In this document: positions 24,023 through 33,763 of the stretch, piece after piece
Layout: every line of letters begins with the position of its first letter
How positions within the stretch are numbered: the stretch's first letter is position 1
Source of the DNA: Glandiceps talaboti
Taxonomy: Eukaryota; Hemichordata; Enteropneusta; Spengelidae
NCBI RefSeq assembly: GCF_964340395.1
Contig: NC_135549.1
Coordinates: 29,338,095-29,402,094, forward strand
DNA: 64,000 nt
Direction of reading: 5' to 3'
The notes under the pieces: generated by a model
What the model was told of the DNA's origin: nothing
What the model saw: only the letters and a program-made list of their open reading frames with translations
The model's database searches: none
Position numbers and translations under genes: made by a program

Positions 24023-25463
24023 CTATTTTTTTCCTGTCCTTTTCTTTGAACAACTTGGACAAAGCCACTTCCCCTTCTTAGCATGCTTAATTTTCAAACA
24101 ATCCAAGTGATAGTATTTCACTTCACAATCTTTGCTACTGCAAACAATCATGTCCCTCCCAAAACTCTCACCACGGCAATAACAAACAGACGTATCTGAA
24201 TGTATATCACATGACAACTGACTTTCTGGCTGGTTCTCTGTGCTCCCCAGTTGTAGATATTTTCTAGAGTACCACTTGGCTAGTATTTCAGGGAGAATGC
24301 AATGCCTGAAGAATTTATCAGCTTTCTTTATCATCTGCTCCATGAAGATTTCATCAAAATATACTTGCTGAATTACTTCACCCTCAGGTGACCAAATAAC
24401 AAAATAGCTGGATGAAATGCCAACTAAAAACATTTGTAACTGAACTTGATAAAAATATTGATGAGTTCGCTTTAAAACATACTTTCCATCAAAGTTCTGC
24501 ATACAAAATGATGCATCTAATTCTGTTTGCATTTGTGGAGTCCTATGTTTACATTTGAGGGGACACTTTACTTCAACTGTAAAAATCCCATGACACTCAC
24601 ATCTAATTAAAGCATCAGGGGAACCTGCAAGAAAGGGATACTTGGTGCTTCTGTACAGTCCACACTGTAAAATTTGAACTCCTACATGCCCTTCATTTAT
24701 CATACGTATTTTCAATCTTTCAATGGCATCTTTTTCATGCACACAACCATAACATGTAGCTTCTGTTGAAAATTTGTGTTTAAGAGGGTGACATATGCTG
24801 AGAATTAGACTCTGGGAGGGCATACTTGGATCTGTACTACATACTGATTTAAATCTACTTGCAGTAATCAAGCCTGCACGTTGTCTAAACCAAATATTGG
24901 AAGTGGCCTTTTTGCGTGTATCAATTTCTATGTCCTCAGCCTCAGATTTTGATAAGGTCATGTTTTCATAAACATTGTCACACTTTAGCAACAGTTCATT
25001 GTACGCGAGGTCATGGAAGGACGGGTTGTAGAGTTCAGTGAGCGGCTTGACCAGCTTTGTTGACGTGGGTACAAATTGCTTGTATGTGTCAGGATGTACA
25101 CGTAACACGGCACTTTTTACACCTGTTTGCTCGAGTTTAACCACGAAGTCTTTTAATTCGCCCTGTGTTAACGATGGTGCAGACTTTCTAGTCGGGGCTT
25201 TCCTGTAGATTTGTCACTACCGGTAATCACACGTTCCGTGGCACTGGCGTTGCAAAGCAGTTTGTATTTCTTGTTTGGTCTGGCGAAGTTTATGTTCGAG
25301 ATTTCTTCAAATGTAACCTTTTTCAGAGTCGGTGGTAGCCATGAACAGACTTTTGAGGTGCATGCTGACATGTCAGTTCTTCTTTTGAATTGAGTCACTG
25401 CATCGATGTAGAATAGGATCGCTCCTACATGAGAACAGGCTTCACCAAGCCCAACCATACAGA
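24023..25463 (-). CDS. YqaJ-type exonuclease with PHD finger (left arm, 5'-truncated)
   Basis: The minus-strand reading starts in the spacer with CMVGLGEACSHVGAILF, the second half of a SWIM zinc finger. A stop near 25166 then separates it from a 373-residue frame, so either an intron or a break lies between. The nuclease has LITASRFKSVC, GSPDALI (Asp) and FTVEVKCPLKC (Glu-x-Lys), then YFYQVQLQMFLVG, the pattern of YqaJ/lambda-exonuclease-like enzymes. The C-terminus is a PHD-type finger, CYCRGESF through YYHLDC to WLCPSC. ISL2EU transposons are described as carrying a YqaJ gene next to the transposase, matching this pairing. The 5' end of the gene is lost at the palindrome centre. Confidence 0.85.
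25411..25463. other. Palindrome spacer
   Basis: 53 bp unique sequence between the arms. It continues the left YqaJ gene's SWIM-like segment, so the left copy is the less truncated one at the centre. The right arm starts abruptly at 25464 with TACATCGATGCAGTG. Confidence 0.85.
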
Positions 25464-26754
25464 TACATCGATGCAGTGACTCAATTCAAAAGAAGAACTG
25501 ACATGTCAGCATGCACCTCAAAAGTCTGTTCATGGCTACCACCGACTCTGAAAAAGGTTACATTTGAAGAAATCTCGAACATAAACTTCGCCAGACCAAA
25601 CATCGTTAACACAGGGCGAATTAAAAGACTTCGTGGTTAAACTCGAGCAAACAGGTGTAAAAAGTGCCGTGTTACGTGTACATCCTGACACATACAAGCA
25701 ATTTGTACCCACGTCAACAAAGCTGGTCAAGCCGCTCACTGAACTCTACAACCCGTCCTTCCATGACCTCGCGTACAATGAACTGTTGCTAAAGTGTGAC
25801 AATGTTTATGAAAACATGACCTTATCAAAATCTGAGGCTGAGGACATAGAAATTGATACACGCAAAAAGGCCACTTCCAATATTTGGTTTAGACAACGTG
25901 CAGGCTTGATTACTGCAAGTAGATTTAAATCAGTATGTAGTACAGATCCAAGTATGCCCTCCCAGAGTCTAATTCTCAGCATATGTCACCCTCTTAAACA
26001 CAAATTTTCAACAGAAGCTACATGTTATGGTTGTGTGCATGAAAAAGATGCCATTGAAAGATTGAAAATACGTATGATAAATGAAGGGCATGTAGGAGTT
26101 CAAATTTTACAGTGTGGACTGTACAGAAGCACCAAGTATCCCTTTCTTGCAGGTTCCCCTGATGCTTTAATTAGATGTGAGTGTCATGGGATTTTTACAG
26201 TTGAAGTAAAGTGTCCCCTCAAATGTAAACATAGGACTCCACAAATGCAAACAGAATTAGATGCATCATTTTGTATGCAGAACTTTGATGGAAAGTATGT
26301 TTTAAAGCGAACTCATCAATATTTTTATCAAGTTCAGTTACAAATGTTTTTAGTTGGCATTTCATCCAGCTATTTTGTTATTTGGTCACCTGAGGGTGAA
26401 GTAATTCAGCAAGTATATTTTGATGAAATCTTCATGGAGCAGATGATAAAGAAAGCTGATAAATTCTTCAGGCATTGCATTCTCCCTGAAATACTAGCCA
26501 AGTGGTACTCTAGAAAATATCTACAACTGGGGAGCACAGAGAACCAGCCAGAAAGTCAGTTGTCATGTGATATACATTCAGATACGTCTGTTTGTTATTG
26601 CCGTGGTGAGAGTTTTGGGAGGGACATGATTGTTTGCAGTAGCAAAGATTGTGAAGTGAAATACTATCACTTGGATTGTTTGAAAATTAAGCATGCTAAG
26701 AAGGGGAAGTGGCTTTGTCCAAGTTGTTCAAAGAAAAGGACAGGAAAAAAATAG
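25464..26754 (+). CDS. YqaJ-type exonuclease with PHD finger (right arm)
   Basis: The 373-residue frame from 25633 is identical to the left-arm protein. It has the nuclease motifs GSPDALI and VEVKCP and the C-terminal PHD finger. Its upstream segment lacks the spacer and also about 97 bp just before ATCGTTAACACAGG, so the SWIM-like half is gone and the Lys/Ser/Thr-rich linker is shortened. This difference, together with scattered substitutions, shows the arms are not a literal copy. Confidence 0.85.
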
Positions 26755-28173
26755 ACTGTCCTGCACAGTAACACACCACTGTTGATGATGACTAGGTCCT
26801 AGGTAAGACAATGGGTAACACCAGTAGAAAGGTCTGTAATTAGTAGCATTCATGTAAATAAAATATATTTACTGCACTTATATACTTGTGTATTATTTGA
26901 AATTACAGGAGGCTAGTCAGGTGACCCCTTTATATTTTTAAAATCCATAAGTTTAATATTTGAACTTGCCTCATTGAACAGTAGTGTGTACCTGCACAGG
27001 ACAATAATTAAGAGAAGAAATGGAGAAACAAGTAATACAAAGAATATAATTTTTTTAATTCTGAAACAGTTCAAAATGAATTAGTACATTTCATTAAATC
27101 TCTCCCTGTTGTTGTAAATATTTCATTAGGACATAAAAAAATCAATATCAGTTCTGTATAATTTGTGTAGTAAAGCTATAAGAAGTACAACAGTAATACT
27201 ATTACACATTTATATCTATAATGAATGTAATTCGAGGTAAAATATAAACTTACAATAAATTACTGACACTATTCAACATTGTCTTTACAATTCATTTGAC
27301 AGCTGTTTGTTATTGCATGTACAGGAAATTATTTGTAAACAAACAATAAATACAAGGGACCAAATCAAAATCACAGTTTGAAACTTCATACATTGTTAAA
27401 ATGCACTCTACAGTACACTGACCTCAGATTACAAGTTACAAAATGTAGGTTTTAATAGCAATTGTCTCACCAAGCACAGAAGAATAATTCTTTGCAATCT
27501 TCTCAATTCTAACTACTGATAAGATAAACTCTTACTATTGACTTTGAGTTAGGCGTAATAAAAAAAAATTGTGTGGTTCTGAACTTCTGATTACATTCAA
27601 TTTGAGAATAGGTGGGATAGGGCAATTTTTTTTTTCATTTCCTAGTCTCTAGTTCAGGTAGTTATGTTTTCTGTTGTTTTCCATATTGTACCCATGTCAT
27701 TGATTTCTTCTCATCACATATGGTCATTACAGATTGGAAGAATTTTATGTTGTGTTTGTTTATTAGATGATGTAGGTTTCCACATCCATCATTACTTCCT
27801 AGACTTCAAATTTGTTGCGATTTTAGCATTTTTTTTGCTCAAATATGTAACCCGAACCAAACAATTATTTTGTTTGACCTAAGACACTGACATGGTTCCT
27901 TTCTTTTTGTTTTGTTAACAAGAACAATACACATTCATATACCAAGGCCTTAGCACTATGTTCTAGAATACTATTAAATCAATTGTGGATAAGACATTGT
28001 CGTTTCATGTATAGCATGCCATGTATACAGTGTAAAGGCTATATGGATACAACTTTTTTCAGTGTTTGTGAGAGCTAATATAAATACTAGAGTGAACCTG
28101 GGTGTCTCTAGTGAGGTGATTTACAGAATGCACACATCCTGGAAGCAGATTGTGATTCAGCTGTGTTTTTTTT
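26755..28173. other. Intergenic part of right palindrome arm
   Basis: Mirror of 22604-24022 with a few substitutions. No gene was recognised. Confidence 0.7.
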
Positions 28174-29456
28174 TTAAGTATCTAGGGGAACAACAGATTC
28201 ACAAAGATTGCACAAAGCTGAACAAACTATGGCTATATCATCCACTACAGTATTACCACCACACATTTTATTCATGATCATTTTAATGGGGAGGGTTCCT
28301 TGTAATATTCTATATTTATTTCTTAGAAGGCCAATCACTCTTTCAACATGGATTCTCACATGAGCTAATTCCCTGGACCAATCAATATCCTTCCTTTCAA
28401 GTTGCAGTTTCCCTTTGGTAAATGCAGGAATTTTTAATACTGCCCTATAAGCACTAACAGAAGCTTCAATAGTAAACCCTCTATCTGCTAGAACTTCATC
28501 CCCGGGTAACAATTTTTTCAGGATTCCACAACTTTCGGTCAAGTAAACATCTGAGACCCTCCCTCCCCATGCTTTGGATATATATATTATTGTACCTTGT
28601 GGTGATATTCCAATTAAAAATTTTGCAGTGTTATGATGTTTATAATTGGACCATGTCTGCGCCCTGGCTACTAGATCTGTTGGTCTTTCACTAAAAACTT
28701 CGAAACAATCTAAAATAACAACACAATTTTTGAAGTGATCTCTAAAACATAATGGCATGGTTGATCGTAAAACTTCTCTGTCAGGCCATATAATAAATGA
28801 TGACAACCTTGAGGACATTACTGGGACCCACCTGTTAAAAATTCTGCTGATTGTGGACTGGTCAACTCCAAATCGATATGATAAATCTTCATCAAGTAAA
28901 TTTAACCTAAGTTTCATAAGAACAGATAAAAACTCCTGGAATTGTGTCAATTTGTTTTGTGAATATGTCTTAATGTGTGAAGCAACTAAATTAAAAAACA
29001 TTTTAACTATAACAAAGTTAGGTAATCCTGTATAAAAACTACATTTCTTTTCATTCAAACTAAAAGTTTCTTCAGAAAAAGATATGCTATCTAGTTTTTC
29101 TTTCAACCTGTCCCTTTCAATTTTCAAATTCTGATTGTCATCTCTTAACTGTTTGTTTTCAATAATCAGCCGACTATTCATTTCCTTTAGCTCTGCAACT
29201 TCTGATCTCAGTTTTATACTCGCATCATTATTCTCTTGAGTCAGGTCCTTGGTTAACATCTCTTCCTGTTTTCCAAATTTGGTTTCCTGCTCAGTTTCAT
29301 TGGATTCCTCATCAGGCACCATACAAGCTTTAAATTTACTGCTTCTCCGTTCAAACCTCTGAAGATCAGTTTCCGCCTTTCTTTTTCTTTGTTGTGTGAT
29401 GAACGAAAACACTGATGGTACATAGTCTGGATGATTGGGGTCGTCATTCTTGGCAC
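28174..29456 (-). CDS. ISL2EU/IS5-type transposase, second exon (right arm)
   Basis: Reverse-complement twin of the left-arm exon with the same protein: coiled coil, helix-turn-helix and DDE domain. Here the first exon is present at 30635-30460. That exon ends in phase 1 (after one base of a codon), and this one begins with GT, so the junction reads CSKHFITGAKNDDPNHPDYV. The intron (30459-29457) contains the palindrome boundary at 29988 and a small repeat insertion. This is the only transposase in the window with a THAP exon, though that exon carries a frameshift. Confidence 0.88.
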
Positions 29457-30075
29457 CTTGAATGTACGACAAAATATCTAGGTTACAGCAATATTCATAC
29501 ATGGGAATAATTATACAAAAAGTGATACTGCAAAACAAGGGTTATTAGCTGTAGTCATTTTCCTGAGGATAATTAAAAAGAATTTCATTTATAAAATGTC
29601 AGATGTACAATAGTAATAATTGTCGAGTATATTCAAGGTCTAGTCATGGAAATATCACCCATATGTGTGATACTTCATTTCTTAGTCTAGTTCCTATAAT
29701 TTGTATAAAATATCATTAACCATTTATATTTCTATGAAAAATGTTCTTCATTTTTCTTTCTTTCAAGAACCACTACTACTGATACTCAAAACCAATGAGC
29801 TATACAAATCCCCTATACTTGCATGTCGAAAAGAAACAATCGTGTCTGAAGCAAAAACTTGCATCACGGCTAACTTTTACAGAAATAAACAAACTGATAA
29901 GAGTCGCTTGAACCTACATAAGAGGGACCGTGTGTTGTTTTTGTATCAAGTTTGACAGTGATAAGAAGTAGACTTTTTTCGGCACCATCGAAGGCATTTT
30001 TCATCGCCCACAACTGTTACAATGCGAAGTTCTGTTCACAGGCAATGGTGTACAACGCGCTGTCAACACTCGTAC

Positions 30076-30300
30076 TAGTCCTGCTTGCAGACGGTGCACG
30101 GGTCTTCATTACTGACAGGACCCTCAACACCAGAAGGAAGTAGGACTACACTCGTACTAGCTATTTTGTACTAGTTCACTGAGCGAACGCGCCATATTTT
30201 CATTAGTCCTGCTTGCATACGGAGTGAGTTGTACCTTCGGAATTCGGACAACGCGGTGGTGAGGGTCATATCATCATGTCGACCCGTACAAGCAGGACTA
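30076..30300. repeat. Small element with TAGTCCTGCTTG ends
   Basis: TAGTCCTGCTTG occurs at 30076 and 30204 on the plus strand and inverted at 30289-30300. The outer two form inverted ends of a ~225 bp block inside the transposase intron. It is likely a MITE or MITE remnant. Confidence 0.55.
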
Positions 30301-30459
30301 CATTTTCATAATCGTAGCATTTCTGTCAATAGCAAAAAGAAATAATGCATGAATTTGAACTTCGAAAATATCAGGTGTGGTACTTGGATAATCAATCATC
30401 TTGAAACTTAAAAATATTTGGGGGAGGCGTTTCAAAGACAACTTTATTTTTCTACTTAC

Positions 30460-30635
30460 CGGTAATGAAATGCTTGCTACACAGCCATGCATGTTTTGGT
30501 TCTAGATTCTTCCGATTTATTGCCGAAAGCCACTGTCGCCGTCGATCTAAATCCTTTGGAATTCGGTAAAAGGAAAAATCACATCCTTTTTTTATGACGG
30601 TTTGTACATCCAAAGGCACAGCAACTCTTTCCCAT
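30460..30635 (-). pseudogene. THAP zinc-finger exon of the right-arm transposase (frameshifted)
   Basis: From ATG at 30635 the frame reads MGKSCCAFGCTNRHKK. After a run of seven A (30593-30587 region) the next frame continues DFSFYRIPKDLDRRRQWL and KHAWLCSKHF, then a GTAAGT donor. This is a complete THAP finger: Cys-x4-Cys, the Pro, Trp, and Cys-x2-His. It is the site-specific DNA-binding domain of many animal transposases. The exon is 176 bases where 175 would keep the splice phase, which points to a one-base insertion in the A run. That could be an assembly error. Confidence 0.85.
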
Positions 30636-30852
30636 GGTACTGAAATTTCAAATTAGGCGCTAGTGGAAGCAGAAGACACGCATTTGCTTACAGTGCATGC
30701 CACTCGCTTTTGCCACTCAATATGGCGGCCGTCGTGAATTAGCCTCGTTCCCGTGACGGATGACGTCATATGCATATCATCTATAGACATTTATAATTAT
30801 TACACATAACTATTGTGTTTAAGTATGAAAGTCAAAAATTTAAAATACTTAC

Positions 30853-31598
30853 AGGACCACCAGTCTTGAAACGTAGAGGTGTGCCCTCCATTTTTTCACG
30901 CAGACACTTTGTTGCGAGCTCTTCAAAGCCAGGTAAGCCAGGAAGTGTGACCTCTGACCTTAGGAGAATATTCATTGCCTTCTCATTCTCATTAACTGCT
31001 GTAGGTTTCGTTATTTGTGACGTGGAAGTATGTTGATGATTTTTCAGTTGACCAAAGGTGACATTATCTTGGCATAGGGTGCACGTCATCACCTTCTCTT
31101 CCAAACACATTACAAATGGGATGGCAACTTTAATAATGCATGTCAAGGAATTTATAACATATCTACAAATAGGGCATGTCACAGCTGTTGTTGCTGCCAG
31201 TACCCATTCACGAAGACACTCTCCACAAAATATGTGGCCACAAACAATCTGGATAGGCCCATCTAAAACTTCTTTGCAAATAGGGCATACAAATTCAAAA
31301 GAAATGTTATCAAAAAAATTGTCTGGGTGGAGGTTCATCTCAGTACAAGCTGGGGGAAGAAAACTGTCTGTCTTTTTAGAATCAATTCTATTGATGAGGT
31401 CTTCAATCAGAGGTGATGGAGTTGGGGTTTCTTTGATTGATGATGATGATGCACTGGTAGATACTGATGTGGATGGTGGTAGTACTAGTCTAGTTGGTGT
31501 GGCATTAACTTTATATTGGTTGGTTGACTTGTGGTCTTCCACCTTTTTTGTGGACACGCAAGTCTTTACAAATCTCACAGTCACCAGTTCTAGACATT
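30853..31598 (-). CDS. RING-finger first exon, probably of the 13.7-4.3 kb DDE gene
   Basis: The open frame holds a C3HC4 RING: CPICKEVLDGPIQIVCGHIF, then CGECLREW and CPICR. It is followed by CTLCQDNVTFGQLKNHQH, a C2H2-like finger directly after the RING, the same order as in the RAG1 zinc-binding dimerisation domain. An ATG at 31598 leads another frame starting MSRTGDCEICKDLRVHKKGG (another CxxC), which shifts into the RING frame near 31550 after an A run. The exon ends LRFKTGGP with donor GTAAGT at 30852, phase 0. No in-phase partner exon is present until 13733, also phase 0, 17.1 kb away. Start choice is uncertain because of the frame change. An independent RING gene whose 3' exons were lost is the alternative. 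Confidence 0.7.
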
Positions 31599-31678
31599 TT
31601 GAAATGGCTGCTCACAAAGGAGCCGTGTCTTCCTTCGCATTGAGTGAAACTGCGCGATCACAGAAACAAGTGTAATTT

Positions 31679-32068
31679 TACCCCTTTCATATAGTGTTGG
31701 TTTAATACGTCAATATTAATGATATTATCGTCATTTTATTGTATTCTGATAGAAATATTCTGAGCCATAACTCGGGAAACAAATGCCTGTGGTCATGCCC
31801 GTACTCCGATCTCAATACTATCACTCTGAACACAATACACAAACACAGAAAACTATTTTCCTTTCCATCAAAACTCAAAATATATTTTATTAAGATCGTT
31901 TAAATTGGCTGATTATTAGATACCATCAAAATCATCTGATCAAAGCAACAAGAAACTTCGATCACTCGCCGATCGACAACGTAAGACTTCTAGGTCGGCA
32001 GCCATTGCAGTTCATTCATAAATAAGACCTATGCAATACGTCATGAGAATCCATATTTAAATTACCTA
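31679..32068. other. No gene recognised; upstream of the RING exon
   Basis: AT-rich sequence upstream of the minus-strand RING exon, so it may hold its promoter, but no specific element is identifiable. Confidence 0.4.
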
Positions 32069-32936
32069 ATTGTCGTTTTGAAAGAAAAGCTGAGAAGAGA
32101 ATAAGAAGTCCAATCTTGCTTATCATCTCACTAGATATGTAATAATACTTATAATCATATCTTACCGTCTTAGCCATTCTTCAGCCAGCATATCAATATA
32201 TGAGTGATGAGCCTAGAATATCGGATCACTTGGTGATAAAGCAACAACACTCATTGAACCGTTGAAGTAACGGTACGTGTACGAGATTGTGCATTTGTAG
32301 GTCTGTCACTGATCTGCCAGTCTGGGCGGAACCTTTTAACGTTATAATAATTAATGGTGACTTTTCACGGTATGAGTGATGTAAAGTGACCTTGTGTGCA
32401 ATATATTTGCCGATAAGGCAGTATTTTTCATTGAAAATTTGTCCCGAGAGTTAACGTTTGCAACCACTTCATAATTATGCACACAAAAACTAAACATTAA
32501 ATCTCAAGTTGTTGGAAATGTTAAAATACATCACCTTCCATTATATTCCTAAAACTCCTTCAAAATTACCAGTGATGTAGTGAGGAACAGATTCTTAGTT
32601 TCCACAGAATGGAGTGATTATTGACCTTGTGTTGATTATACTATGTAATATTGTTTCTGTGATCAGATAGTAAAATTGATATCACCATGTCATTTTTAGA
32701 AAATGATATTGTACTGCAACACGAATTGCAAATTTTGTCACAATGTTGATATATACGTAATGATATTAAAGCTTTCTTGTTGATCACGCAATTTCCTTTA
32801 TTAACCCTTCAAACATGCCTTCAAACACATTAAACCATATATATGCTGTCCCTTAACAACACTCTTCACGATACAGTTAGAACTAACTATAGAGGTTAAA
32901 GAGAGAACTAACTGGAGAGCATACTTGTTTCATAGT
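32069..32936. repeat. Segmental duplication, copy 1 (short)
   Basis: From TTGTCGTTTTGAAAGAAAAG to GCATACTTGTTTCATAGT this matches 37051-38908 in the same orientation. It lacks most of the tyrosinase-like exon and the two foldback insertions present in copy 2. Confidence 0.9.
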
Positions 32937-33538
32937 CATGGTTCAACACTGGAGTAAAAAACTCACTATCCCACAAGACTAGTAAATTTGAATTGTTAAC
33001 ATAGTAGTCCTGCAAAAAAAATGGTGGTCCTGTCTTCTAGTGTTGTAAGTGCTGTCACTAGTGTTAGCGAATGGGGGCTGAGTGTTTAATGGAAATTGAT
33101 TTCATACATATACTACATGAATTAATAGTGATGTCAATAAATTACATTTTAAATGGAGAAATATCACAAATTAGTTATGGTTATTTTTCAATTACTGTAA
33201 GTTTTACAACATGTGTCTTGCTCTTGGAAGTATTTCAGTTAATATTTGGCAGACAGAGTTGACATATTACATACTTTCAGCCAATTTAGGAAACTCCTAT
33301 GCAGCTGGCTGTTATTTCAATGGACGTCAAAAAGAAAGTAGAACATATAAATTAGCACTATAGACTGCATACAACATTACCCAATTCATCAACTGAAACC
33401 ATCACTATTTACACTTTCCTCAAAGCAAAAATACAACAAAGTACACAGGCATTGAACTTTATTTGTCAATTATGTTAAGAAATTCACTGTACAACCCATG
33501 ACACCAAAAGCATTTTCTGTTTGTATCACAATCATGTA
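32937..33538. other. No gene recognised
   Basis: AT-rich sequence with no supported exon or repeat. Confidence 0.5.
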
Positions 33539-33664
33539 TAACATCCATATCAAGTATAGAAGTATACTGTTTCATTTGCTAATTGGCCACATTGGAAAGG
33601 CCACATTCTTGGCTTGTAAATAAACCAATTGAAACAGTATACTTTTACACTTGATATGAATGTT
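33539..33664. repeat. Small foldback repeat
   Basis: ACATCCATATCAAGTATAGA followed by AGTATACTGTTTC is repeated inverted, with a few mismatches, at GAAACAGTATAC to TTGATATGAATGT. About 35 bp arms around a 55 bp centre. MITE-like. Confidence 0.7.
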
Positions 33665-33763
33665 ATAAAAGAGTGTAGCACATAGAGAAAGTGCTTGACT
33701 TCAGTGTTGTTCGTTGTTAAACCATGCAGAATTGTTGGTACATGTAGTACGTACCATATTATA

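Larger units (their letters stand above)
20788..29988. repeat. Giant palindrome, arms ~4.6 and 4.5 kb, 53 bp spacer
   Basis: Left arm 20788-25410, spacer 25411-25463, right arm 25464-29988. The right arm is the reverse complement of the left. Differences seen are a ~97 bp deletion in the right arm (next to 25600), at least three single-base changes (for example near 23038, 23290 and 23332) and one homopolymer length change near 20830. Each arm holds one transposase and one YqaJ gene. The two transposase frames and the two YqaJ frames are identical at protein level. Confidence 0.95.

Noticed and set aside
20788-29988. A foldback transposon whose 4.5 kb arms are its terminal repeats, flanked by AT
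   Set aside because: The AT on both sides is too short to count, and the THAP exon continuing past 29988 shows the right edge is inside a transposase intron.
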